Shown in pieces: positions 1-7,254 of a stretch of DNA of 10,710 bases. The first letter of the stretch is position 1; every line of letters begins with the position of its first letter. The notes beneath the pieces were generated by a model. The model saw only the letters and a program-made list of their open reading frames with translations, was not told the DNA's origin and ran no database searches. Source of the stretch: an uncultured Lachnospiraceae bacterium (GTDB lineage: Bacteria; Bacillota; Clostridia; Lachnospirales; Lachnospiraceae); assembly GCA_902783735.1 (NCBI GenBank), contig CACZSE010000134.1:1-10710 (forward strand). The letters are read 5' to 3'. The translations under genes and the position numbers were made by a program.

Positions 1-2273
1 GAAAGCGCATAGGAATTGACCGTAACAGCACTTGAATGATGTTCCTCTTTAGTATCAAACTGAACTAAAAACTCTTTTTTTGCTTTGTTGAAAGCATCCA
101 TTATCTTGGGGGAGAATGCACCGCATTCACCGTTTGTTATCATATCAAATGCTTCATTCGGTGAATAAGCATCCTTATAGACCCTCTTTGTTGTAAGAGC
201 ATCAAAGCAATCTGCCACAGACACGATCTGTGCCGAGATCGGAATCTCATCACCTTTTAATCCCTTAGGATAACCTTTTCCGTCCCATTTCTCATGATGA
301 CATCCACAGATCTCCATACTGAAATTCAGGTACTTTTCATCCCAACCCTGAGGAGCTTTTTCCAATATCTCACATCCTCTGAGGCAATGGGTCTTCATGA
401 TATCAAATTCTTCTTTTGTGAATTTTCCGGGTTTTCTCAGTATATTATCCGGGATCATGATCTTACCTATGTCATGCAGCGCACTCGCAGATGTTATAAG
501 AGCGATCTGTGCTTCATCCAAACCATATTCCGGATAGTCTTCCATGATATGTCTTGCCAGGATATTGGTAAATCCCTTTACCCTTTTTATGTGTTCTCCG
601 CTCTCAACGTCCCTGGCCTCGGTAATGTTTCCTAATAGTTCTATGATATCTTCATTTATCTGATTTAAGGATCTTGCTTTTTCATGAAGCTCCGCGGTTC
701 TCTCCGCAATTGTCGCTTCAAGTTGAGCGCTGTACTCTTTTTCCTTGATCCTTTCTTCTTTTTCGATCTCGGCACGGATCTGATCGTTAACATCAACTAT
801 ACCGATAACTGCCGCCTCCGGATTGGCTTTATTGGCAAATGCTTTAACATTATAATATCTGTAACCGCGCCCCATATTCATCTTACACTCGGCACTGTAA
901 AGTCCGCTCTCAGCAAGTTCTTCAAGAACGGTATTCCTATTAAACCGTTTTGAAAACTCCGCAAATGCTTCACTTCCCATACCGTGTCTGAATATTTGAT
1001 CAAACCTTTTTCTCGGATCCGGTTCTCCTATAACATTAAAGAAATATTCAAAGCTTTTTGACACATAATACTCTTCAGCGATCTCACTTCCGAAATCCAG
1101 ATAACATACATATTCAAAGCCTTCGGAAAGGCTTTTAAATACCATAGTATTCTTCTGATCGGTAAGCTCTCTTATTTTTTCTTCGGTAACATCCATAAAG
1201 GTTGTTACCGCATGCTCAAGTTTCTTTTCATTCTTGACCCTGTAGCAATGAAGTCTGAAATACCGGATATCTCCGTCTCTGTTAGCTCTGTAATCGTAGG
1301 TAAAATCGTTTTCTTTACTTAACTGCTCCCTTACATTCTCAACACTCAAAATGCGTCTGAAGTCATCTGCATCGGGTGAATATATGGTATTCTCGGAATA
1401 ATGATTGACAAATTCGCTGTAAACACCCTTCTTTATAAAACTGTCATATTCTTTGGTAACATAGTCGTTTGTAAAAAAAGACTCAACGGTATTCTCATTC
1501 AGATCAGTATAAAAAATGGCAAGATAATCTTCTCTGATAGAATCAGTCAGGTTTACATAATGTTCCAAATCCCTGTTCTTCTCAAATCCTATATCATGAA
1601 GCCTTATAAAAACATATATAACAAATGATAACATCCAGCCTACGTATACATAGTTACTACCGCTGACCATCTGAAGTAATGTAGCCACTATGATCGGTAC
1701 GGGAAAGACCATCATGGTCAGTGACCTTCTCCTGACAGCCCATGTCTGGCGGGTTATCCTGTTAATAGGATATATAAATGCCAGTGTATATAAAAGAAGA
1801 ACGATAACTTCCATCAATCTGACAGAGATACCGTCTAATCCCATACGTTTTTCCCATTCAAAGAAGCTGCTGCCACCAAAGGATGCAAAGATCTCAAAAC
1901 TCAAAAGACAAATAATAACCAAAAAGTCGGCAGCTATCGACAGTTTTAACAGACCTGCGGATTGAACGGTCCTTGACTGAACATAGGCCAGCCACATTCC
2001 GCAAGCTATGATCTGACAGGCGATACTTATAAATACAAATACAGCTCCCGGGCCATCAAAAAGTGAAAAATATCCTTCAGAAACGGTAAACTGAAAAATA
2101 TCACTGACTATTGCAATGATATAAAGACAAGCCATCAGGATCATATACCTGCTGACTTTCTTTTTGAAGCCTTTCATAAAGGCTATAGACATGAAACCAA
2201 ATAATAATATACAAAAAGCGCATACGGCATTTATCTCACCGAAATCCAAAGCATTAATAACAACCCCGTCCAT
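1..2273 (-). CDS. Membrane-bound HD-GYP cyclic-di-GMP phosphodiesterase, 7TM-PAS-PAS-HD-GYP (3' end outside window)
   Basis: Likely hydrolyses cyclic di-GMP in response to a signal sensed at the membrane. The open frame runs 757 codons from ATG 2273-2271 to the window edge without a stop. Residues 1-225 hold seven hydrophobic segments (about 17-34, 44-62, 77-98, 112-131, 152-170, 187-204 and 208-224). Two PAS-like domains follow, at about 250-365 (ending VTTFMDVTEEK) and 371-490 (ending VIGIVDVNDQ). A charged coiled coil at about 495-540 leads into the HD-GYP domain. That domain carries LHDIGK (H600, D601), HHE (659-661) and GYP (667-669), all intact, so catalysis is expected. A GAGG ribosome site lies seven bases before the ATG. 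There is no GGDEF domain, so it should degrade rather than make the messenger. The upstream gap to the lyase gene (2274-2372) has an AT-rich stretch with TATGAT/TATTAT but no convincing -35, and no terminator, so read-through from upstream is possible. The family call is firm; the signal is unknown. Confidence 0.9.
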   Translation of the reverse strand, partial: MDGVVINALDFGEINAVCAFCILLFGFMSIAFMKGFKKKVSRYMILMACLYIIAIVSDIFQFTVSEGYFSLFDGPGAVFVFISIACQIIACGMWLAYVQSRTVQSAGLLKLSIAADFLVIICLLSFEIFASFGGSSFFEWEKRMGLDGISVRLMEVIVLLLYTLAFIYPINRITRQTWAVRRRSLTMMVFPVPIIVATLLQMVSGSNYVYVGWMLSFVIYVFIRLHDIGFEKNRDLEHYVNLTDSIREDYLAIFYTDLNENTVESFFTNDYVTKEYDSFIKKGVYSEFVNHYSENTIYSPDADDFRRILSVENVREQLSKENDFTYDYRANRDGDIRYFRLHCYRVKNEKKLEHAVTTFMDVTEEKIRELTDQKNTMVFKSLSEGFEYVCYLDFGSEIAEEYYVSKSFEYFFNVIGEPDPRKRFDQIFRHGMGSEAFAEFSKRFNRNTVLEELAESGLYSAECKMNMGRGYRYYNVKAFANKANPEAAVIGIVDVNDQIRAEIEKEERIKEKEYSAQLEATIAERTAELHEKARSLNQINEDIIELLGNITEARDVESGEHIKRVKGFTNILARHIMEDYPEYGLDEAQIALITSASALHDIGKIMIPDNILRKPGKFTKEEFDIMKTHCLRGCEILEKAPQGWDEKYLNFSMEICGCHHEKWDGKGYPKGLKGDEIPISAQIVSVADCFDALTTKRVYKDAYSPNEAFDMITNGECGAFSPKIMDAFNKAKKEFLVQFDTKEEHHSSAVTVNSYAL

Positions 2274-2372
2274 CTTCTACCTCATATTCAAACAATGATC
2301 ATGTATATAATATCATAAAAAAATGATTAATTCACTATTGAATACTTGACAAAAAATGGTTTAACGGGCATT

Positions 2373-3566
2373 TTATCCGATCAGTTTTTCAATCCCTGCC
2401 TTAAGTCTGTTCAGTCCGTCATTTAATATACTTTCGGGACAGGCAATATTAATTCGAAGGAAACCTTCTCCACCTTTACCGTACTCTTCCCCATCACATA
2501 TAAACAGCCCTGTTTCGGTTCTTATGAAATCTGCAACATATCTGCTCAAATGTCCTTTGTAAATGCCTTCGTCAATCATTTCGGATAATCCGTTAATATC
2601 AATCCAGACAAGATATGTCGCCTCTCCTTTAACAACATCTATACAGGGAATGTTTTTTTCTACAAAGAACTGCAGGATATTTCGATTGTTGTCTATATAA
2701 CGGTTCAGTGCATCAAGCCATGCCTCTCCTTCATTAAATGCACTCACTGCAGCGGCGACCGCAAAAGCATTCGGCTCTGCTACTTCGTCTGTATTTAACG
2801 CTCTCCATACCTTATGCCTCAGGAAGGGATCGGGTATACAAACGGCAGCACTATGTAACCCCGCAAGATTAAAAGCCTTTGAAGGAGAAAGGCAGGTAAT
2901 ACTGCAGGACGCACAATTATCGGATACGGCTGCAAACGGAGTATATTCTTTATTTTTTGCGGTAATATCGCAATGTATCTCATCACTTATGACTTTTACA
3001 TTATATTTGACGCAAAGATCACCAACCTTCTTAAGAGTATCTTTATCCCAGATCTTTCCGGAAGGGTTTTGCGGATTACAAAGGATCATGAGTGAAGTCT
3101 GCGGATCACTTAACTTATCTTCAAGATCGTTAAGATCCATCCGATAATTACCATCATCATATATAAGTTCATTTTGAAGCGCATTGCATCCGTTATTTTG
3201 TATGCTGTTAAAAAACACATTGTAAACAGGTGTCTGAACTACAACATTTTCCCCCGCGGTTGTAAGCTTTCTTACAACCGATGAAATAGCAGGGATCACA
3301 CCGTTACAAAATATAAGCCACTCTTTTTTAATCCTGAACGAATGTCTTTTATACCACCATTGAATATATGCATCGTACCATTCATCCGTCACTTCACTGT
3401 AACCAAAGATTCCGTGTTCGGCTCTTTTTTTTATCGCCTCGATCACTTCGGGCGCAGTTTTAAAATCCATATCAGCTACCCACATAGGCAGCTCCGTCTT
3501 TTTTACATTCCATTTTAGAGAGGCAGTGTTTTCTCTGGAAATTACGCTGTCAAAATCGTATGTCAT
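2373..3566 (-). CDS. patB: PatB/MalY-family PLP-dependent C-S beta-lyase (cystathionine beta-lyase type), copy 1
   Basis: Fold-type I PLP enzyme of 397 residues, the usual length for the PatB/MalY family. Members split C-S bonds of cystathionine, cysteine or S-substituted cysteines to give a thiol, pyruvate and ammonia in the cytosol. Visible hallmarks are the N-terminal YDFDSVISRENTASLKW, the WVADMDF block (29-35), Y115, the NPQNPSG loop (N164), SDEIH (D195, which pairs with the PLP nitrogen), SPSK with PLP lysine K230, and LRIN with R371, the expected carboxylate-binding arginine. I chose ATG 3566-3564, which overlaps the upstream stop as ATGA and has a GGAG site eight bases before it. A GTG nine bases upstream (3575) keeps the frame but would lie on that ribosome site. 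The gene is translationally coupled to the DUF3737 gene. It differs in many positions from the second copy at 7255-8505, so it is not a recent duplicate. Family very sure; in vivo substrate not determined, and a simple aminotransferase role is less likely. Confidence 0.9.
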   Translation of the reverse strand: MTYDFDSVISRENTASLKWNVKKTELPMWVADMDFKTAPEVIEAIKKRAEHGIFGYSEVTDEWYDAYIQWWYKRHSFRIKKEWLIFCNGVIPAISSVVRKLTTAGENVVVQTPVYNVFFNSIQNNGCNALQNELIYDDGNYRMDLNDLEDKLSDPQTSLMILCNPQNPSGKIWDKDTLKKVGDLCVKYNVKVISDEIHCDITAKNKEYTPFAAVSDNCASCSITCLSPSKAFNLAGLHSAAVCIPDPFLRHKVWRALNTDEVAEPNAFAVAAAVSAFNEGEAWLDALNRYIDNNRNILQFFVEKNIPCIDVVKGEATYLVWIDINGLSEMIDEGIYKGHLSRYVADFIRTETGLFICDGEEYGKGGEGFLRINIACPESILNDGLNRLKAGIEKLIG

Positions 3567-4438
3567 CTTCTCCACTCCACGATATCGCTTTTTTTATCTA
3601 TGGTATCACATATTATCCTGGTCGCTAAGGGATCGATCTGATCTTTTTCAAGTATGAGTTCACCAATGGCTTCGGCTTTAATTATACCCGACCCGGGATT
3701 TAAAATACTGTCGACCTTCCCGTTTACCTCAACATCGGCCTTTGAATATTCAAATGCAAGTGTGGTATTTATAAGCCTGCAGTTTTTCATAACAAGATCA
3801 TCTATATAGCACATGCCCTGCAGACTTTCGATCGTGCAGTTGACAAACGTAAGATTCTTTGAATTCCATCCCAGATATTCTCCGCAGATAAATGAATCGT
3901 AAACAGTCACATTGTCACAGTTCCAAAATGCATCTTTTGTAAGTAGTGTGGAATTTTTAATCAGAATGTTTTTACATCCGTCAAAAGCATAATTACCGTC
4001 CAGTTTTAATCCGTCTATCCTGATATCACTGCTGTTCATGGCAAAATAGTCACCTCTTGCGGTCACATCATTCATGTCAACATTCTTACAATTCCAAAGC
4101 GTCTCCTCGGCACGCGTCAGATCAACATCCTTAAGGATCACATTATTGCATCTTCTGAAATTCTTTGGGGCCTGAATAAGAGCATGCTCCACAGTTATAT
4201 TATCTGTATACCATACACCCGCTCTGGCCATCTCAAGCCAGTTGGTATCGCTCACCCTGATATTCTTACAGTACCAAAGCGGATACTTCCATCCGAAAAT
4301 ACAGTTCTTCATATCAAGCTGTGAGCTTTCTTTTAACGGCGACTCACCGTCCGTAAACACACAATCGATCATTTTAATGTCTTTACTTCCAAACAGAGCT
4401 CTTTCCCCGGTGAATGTCTTCTGTATTATCTCTTTCAT
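3563..4438 (-). CDS. DUF3737-type right-handed beta-solenoid protein
   Basis: Protein of 291 residues resembling the DUF3737 family, whose function is unknown. It has no signal peptide or membrane segment, so it is probably cytosolic. The sequence is a ladder of coils: a short motif, often W/F-x-C-x-N followed by I, V or L, recurs with its N/D/Q at residues 20, 40, 59, 80, 99, 119, 138, 157, 176, 195 and 214. That is a step of 19-21, as expected for one turn of a right-handed beta-helix. Examples are WYCKNI, LWNCKNV, DGCKNI, FWNCDNV and WNSKNL. Residues after about 230 leave the ladder and form a different C-terminal cap. Cysteine and tryptophan recur at equivalent rung positions and may stack in the core. 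An AGGAG site stands six bases before the ATG. The gene is first in a two-gene operon, and its stop overlaps the start of a PatB-type lyase, which suggests a shared task. No catalytic residues are evident, and no function should be assumed. Confidence 0.82.
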   Translation of the reverse strand: MKEIIQKTFTGERALFGSKDIKMIDCVFTDGESPLKESSQLDMKNCIFGWKYPLWYCKNIRVSDTNWLEMARAGVWYTDNITVEHALIQAPKNFRRCNNVILKDVDLTRAEETLWNCKNVDMNDVTARGDYFAMNSSDIRIDGLKLDGNYAFDGCKNILIKNSTLLTKDAFWNCDNVTVYDSFICGEYLGWNSKNLTFVNCTIESLQGMCYIDDLVMKNCRLINTTLAFEYSKADVEVNGKVDSILNPGSGIIKAEAIGELILEKDQIDPLATRIICDTIDKKSDIVEWRR

Positions 4439-4516
4439 TGTCTCTCCTGCTTATTTCTTAATTTACTGTACAAACCATAACTCGATTGAATGCAATTTAC
4501 TTGAAATCAATTATGT

Positions 4517-4525
4517 ATTATATCA
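4517..4525 (-). promoter_or_regulatory. Extended -10 promoter for the DUF3737-patB operon
   Basis: On the minus strand the sequence reads TGATATAAT: a perfect TATAAT preceded by TG one base upstream, an extended -10 element. No good -35 is present; the region 17 bases upstream is the T-run of the preceding terminator (TTTTTA). The extended element may make up for this. The predicted start near 4510 leaves a leader of about 70 bases with no recognisable riboswitch. Confidence 0.6.
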
Positions 4526-4541
4526 AAAATAGAATAGCATA

Positions 4542-4570
4542 AAAAGAGATGGTTTTTGACCATCTCTTTT
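4542..4570 (-). terminator. Rho-independent terminator after metQ
   Basis: An 11-base-pair perfect stem (AAAAGAGATGG with CCATCTCTTTT) closes a seven-base loop. On the minus strand it is followed by a run of five T. It lies about 30 bases past the metQ stop and ends the patB-metNIQ transcript. The outer stem pairs are A-T, so on the plus strand it also has a short T-run, but there is no plus-strand gene to end. Confidence 0.85.
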
Positions 4571-4599
4571 CAAATTTCATCTTTAATATCTTCTGGGGC

Positions 4600-5502
4600 T
4601 TAAAATACCGGAAGTACTGCTCCTTCATATGTATTGTTGATATATTCCTTAACATTTTCCGTAAGTATCGCATCTACCAAAGCTTTTGTCTTTACGCTGT
4701 TTTCTTCACCTTCTCTTACAGCAATGATATTTCCGTAAGTTTCTGCAGCAAGTGAATCGGATGCTTCAGTAACAAGTGGTGTCTTAATGCCGGCTTCAAG
4801 TGCATAATTACCGTTTATAACAGCTATATCCACATCCTTTACAGCCTTGGGAACCTGAGCAGCCTCGAGTTCTTTGATATCAAGATTAAAGGGATTCTCT
4901 TCAATATCAAGTATTGTAGCCTTGATACCTGCATCTGCCTTAAGCTTAAGAAGTCCCTGAGCCTCCAATAACAGAAGCGCTCTTGCCTCATTTGTAGTAT
5001 CATTGGGAACAGCCACGCTTGCACCTTCTTTTATATCCTCAAGAGAAGCCGTCTTACCTGCATATATGCCCATAGGCTCAAAATGTACGGCAGCTGCGCT
5101 TACGATATGTGTCCCGTTTTCTTCGTTGAAATCATTAAGATAAGGTATATGCTGGAAATAGTTCGCATCGAGATCTCCTGCCTCCAAAGCCGTATTGGGA
5201 AGCACATAATCATTGTATTCCACTATCTTAAGCTCATACCCCTGCTCTTTAAGATTTTCTGCTACTACTGAAAGGATCTCTGAATGAGGTGTGATAGTAG
5301 CACCTACCGTTATTACATTGTCAACCGGTTCATCTGTATCTGATGCCTGTTCTTCTGCTACAGGTGTATCAGCTGCCGGTACCTGTCCATCGTCTTCGAT
5401 GGTCTGAGTGTTCTGCTCTGCCACGGGTGTCGCACCGCATCCCGTAAGTGCACTTAGTGCCACTACTGTTGATAATAAAACTCCTAAAACTCTTTTTTTC
5501 AT
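4600..5502 (-). CDS. metQ: Methionine-type ABC transporter substrate-binding lipoprotein (NLPA/MetQ family)
   Basis: Extracellular binding protein of a methionine-type importer, held to the membrane by a lipid anchor. The 300-residue product starts with KKR and a hydrophobic stretch, then the lipobox L19-T-G-C22, where C22 is the predicted lipidated residue. An acidic, Q/P-rich linker follows to about residue 62, making the protein somewhat longer than usual for the family. The NLPA domain fills the rest: VGATITPHSEIL, ALEAGDLDANYFQHIPYL, VAVPNDTTNEARALLLL, and DIAVINGNYALEAG, a typical block near the ligand site. An AGGAG site sits eight bases before ATG 5502-5500. It is the last gene of the operon, 44 bases after metI. 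That gap contains a small four-pair ACCC/GGGT hairpin, perhaps too weak to matter. Methionine is the default ligand. The linked C-S lyase leaves room for a different sulfur amino acid. Confidence 0.93.
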   Translation of the reverse strand: MKKRVLGVLLSTVVALSALTGCGATPVAEQNTQTIEDDGQVPAADTPVAEEQASDTDEPVDNVITVGATITPHSEILSVVAENLKEQGYELKIVEYNDYVLPNTALEAGDLDANYFQHIPYLNDFNEENGTHIVSAAAVHFEPMGIYAGKTASLEDIKEGASVAVPNDTTNEARALLLLEAQGLLKLKADAGIKATILDIEENPFNLDIKELEAAQVPKAVKDVDIAVINGNYALEAGIKTPLVTEASDSLAAETYGNIIAVREGEENSVKTKALVDAILTENVKEYINNTYEGAVLPVF

Positions 5503-5546
5503 AATTTTTTCTCCTCTTTTTCTATATATTTACCCTTTGCGGGTCA

Positions 5547-6209
5547 TTAGCGCTTTATCCTCTTATCTATCTTAGATGCCAGTATCAGGCCGCCCTCCTG
5601 AAATATCTGAACTATGATCACCAGCATTGCTACTGTAGTTAACATAACACCTGTCTGATATCTGTAATAGCCATAGTTCACAGCTATTGCTCCCAGACCA
5701 CCTCCACCAACAAATCCGGCCATAGCCGAGTAACCCAGTATGGTTGTAAACGCAATGGTCATACCAACCAACAGTGAAGGTCTTGCTTCGGGAACCAAAA
5801 CTTTACATATGATCTGAAGATTTGTTGAACCCATTGCCTGAGCTGCTTCTACCACCCCATGATCGACCTCCTTAAGTGAGGCTTCGACCATGCGCGCGAC
5901 AAATGGTGTCGCTGCTACAACCAGAGGAACGATCGTGGCAGATGAGCCAATCGTTGTTCCCACTATAGCTCTCGTGAATGGCAGAATAGCTACCAGCAGG
6001 ATCAAAAACGGGATCGATCTGACAAGGTTTATGACCAGGCCAACAATCTTGTTAACAAATGAGTTTTTACTTATCCCGTTCTTGTCGGTAACATATACTA
6101 CAATTCCCAACGGAATTCCGAGTATATATGATATAAGCGTTGATACAACGACCATATAAAAGGTCTCTCCTGTTCCGCTTATCAATAATCCTATTATCTT
6201 GTCATACAT
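5547..6209 (-). CDS. metI: Methionine-type ABC transporter permease
   Basis: Inner-membrane channel subunit of the MetNIQ importer, 220 residues as usual for the family. It has about five hydrophobic segments (roughly 18-40, 54-78, 90-108, 143-168 and 187-212). The cytoplasmic coupling loop carries the EAA motif EAAQAMGSTN from residue 121, which docks onto the MetN ATPase. LGYSAMAGFVGGGGLG (159-173) is a conserved MetI block. The ATG at 6209-6207 follows the metN stop by 14 bases, with GGGGAG about nine bases upstream. Another ATG two codons earlier (6215) is in frame but followed directly by a TAA stop, so it cannot be used. A homodimer of this protein is expected to pair with two MetN subunits. 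The assignment is secure; substrate choice is set mainly by MetQ. Confidence 0.94.
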   Translation of the reverse strand: MYDKIIGLLISGTGETFYMVVVSTLISYILGIPLGIVVYVTDKNGISKNSFVNKIVGLVINLVRSIPFLILLVAILPFTRAIVGTTIGSSATIVPLVVAATPFVARMVEASLKEVDHGVVEAAQAMGSTNLQIICKVLVPEARPSLLVGMTIAFTTILGYSAMAGFVGGGGLGAIAVNYGYYRYQTGVMLTTVAMLVIIVQIFQEGGLILASKIDKRIKR

Positions 6210-6223
6210 TTACATTCTCTCCC

Positions 6224-7231
6224 CTACGCCGGTTGTTCTTTATCGATGATCATCTCTTCAACCGTTATATTTATACTTTCAAGATATTCCTTTATCTTTA
6301 TGACATCATTATCTTTTGGTCTTTCTATCAAGAGCTGTCCGTATGCCTTACCGCCTATATCCTCGGTATTGGCTCCTAAAATATTCAGCTTTATGCCCAG
6401 CTTTATGATGATATTCGCAAATACCGGTTCAAAAGACGACTGTCCGTCAAAGACGATACGTAAATAATCTCTTGTGGGAGCATTAATCGGATCTGTTCCT
6501 CCGGGTAATACGAGCTTTCTGGCAGTCTGAGACTTGGGGTTCAGGAATATCTCATCTACACGTCCCTGCTCTTCTATCCGTCCCTGACTCATTACCGCTA
6601 CTCTGTCACATATCTGCTCGACGACTTTAAGTTCATGTGTGATGACAACTATGGTTACTCCGAGTTTTTTATTTATATGTTTTAAAAGTTCCAGAATATT
6701 TTTGGTGGTTAACGGATCCAACGCACTTGTAGCTTCATCACACAACAAAACTTTCGGATTTGTTGCCAATGCCCTGGCTATGGCAACCCTCTGCTTTTGT
6801 CCTCCCGATAACTGTGATGGATAAACCTTTTGTTTATCTTCCAATTCCACCAGCTTTAATAACTCTTTTGCCCTCTGTATCGCTTCTTTTTTTCCAACAC
6901 CGGAGATCTCAAGCGGATAACAGATATTGTCGATCACGTTTCTTTGTTCCAAAAGATTAAACTGCTGAAATATCATTCCCATATTCCGTCTTGCTTCCAA
7001 AAGCTTTTTATGACCGGCCTTTGTCAGCTGTATATCATCCAGATAAACCTCTCCGGATGATGGTCTTTCCAAAAGATTCATGCACCTGACAAGTGTTGAT
7101 TTTCCCGCTCCCGAAAAACCTATGATGCCGAATATCTCTCCGTCTTCAATTGTAAGATTGACCTTGTCTGCCGCAGTTATCACGGCATCCTTTGTCTTAA
7201 AAACTTTTGTTACATCTACAAGTCTTATCAC
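6224..7231 (-). CDS. metN: Methionine-type ABC transporter ATP-binding protein with C-terminal NIL domain
   Basis: ATPase that powers the MetNIQ importer, 335 residues, full length. In order it shows Walker A GFSGAGKST (38-46, K44), the Q-loop at Q89 (IFQQFN), the signature LSGGQ (141-145), Walker B VLLCDE (161-166, E166), and the H-loop H199 (ITHE). Residues about 257-330 form the NIL/ACT-like domain found in MetN. In characterised homologues this binds methionine inside the cell and shuts transport down when the pool is full, so feedback inhibition is likely here too. The start is GTG 7231-7229, with an AGGAA site nine bases upstream; the translation MIRLVDVTKVF fits the family N-terminus and no better ATG lies nearby. 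It begins 23 bases after the lyase stop and precedes metI by 14 bases, so the genes are co-transcribed. Confidence 0.95.
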   Translation of the reverse strand: MIRLVDVTKVFKTKDAVITAADKVNLTIEDGEIFGIIGFSGAGKSTLVRCMNLLERPSSGEVYLDDIQLTKAGHKKLLEARRNMGMIFQQFNLLEQRNVIDNICYPLEISGVGKKEAIQRAKELLKLVELEDKQKVYPSQLSGGQKQRVAIARALATNPKVLLCDEATSALDPLTTKNILELLKHINKKLGVTIVVITHELKVVEQICDRVAVMSQGRIEEQGRVDEIFLNPKSQTARKLVLPGGTDPINAPTRDYLRIVFDGQSSFEPVFANIIIKLGIKLNILGANTEDIGGKAYGQLLIERPKDNDVIKIKEYLESINITVEEMIIDKEQPA

Positions 7232-7254
7232 TTTTGTATCTTCCTTACGGTGTA

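Noticed and set aside
294..1965. Several plus-strand open frames (294-635, 684-953, 1401-1628, 1690-1965)
   Set aside because: They lie antisense to the HD-GYP gene, whose frame is continuous with recognisable domains, and their translations resemble no protein family.
2346..2351. A perfect TTGACA on the plus strand
   Set aside because: There is no -10 at 16-18 bases and no plus-strand gene downstream.
3567..3575. GTG start for the DUF3737-linked lyase, three codons before the ATG
   Set aside because: It falls on the GGAG ribosome site that serves the ATG, and the ATG gives a standard ATGA overlap.
4439..4510. Possible riboswitch in the leader of the DUF3737 operon
   Set aside because: About 70 AT-rich bases with only a weak ATTGA/TCAAT pairing; no known aptamer core was recognised.
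5530..5546. Small ACCC/GGGT hairpin between metI and metQ
   Set aside because: Only four base pairs and no T-run; too weak to call a terminator or processing site.
5890..6159. Plus-strand frame of 89 codons inside metI
   Set aside because: Shadow of the metI coding sequence; rich in T, I and V as expected from the complement of a membrane protein gene.
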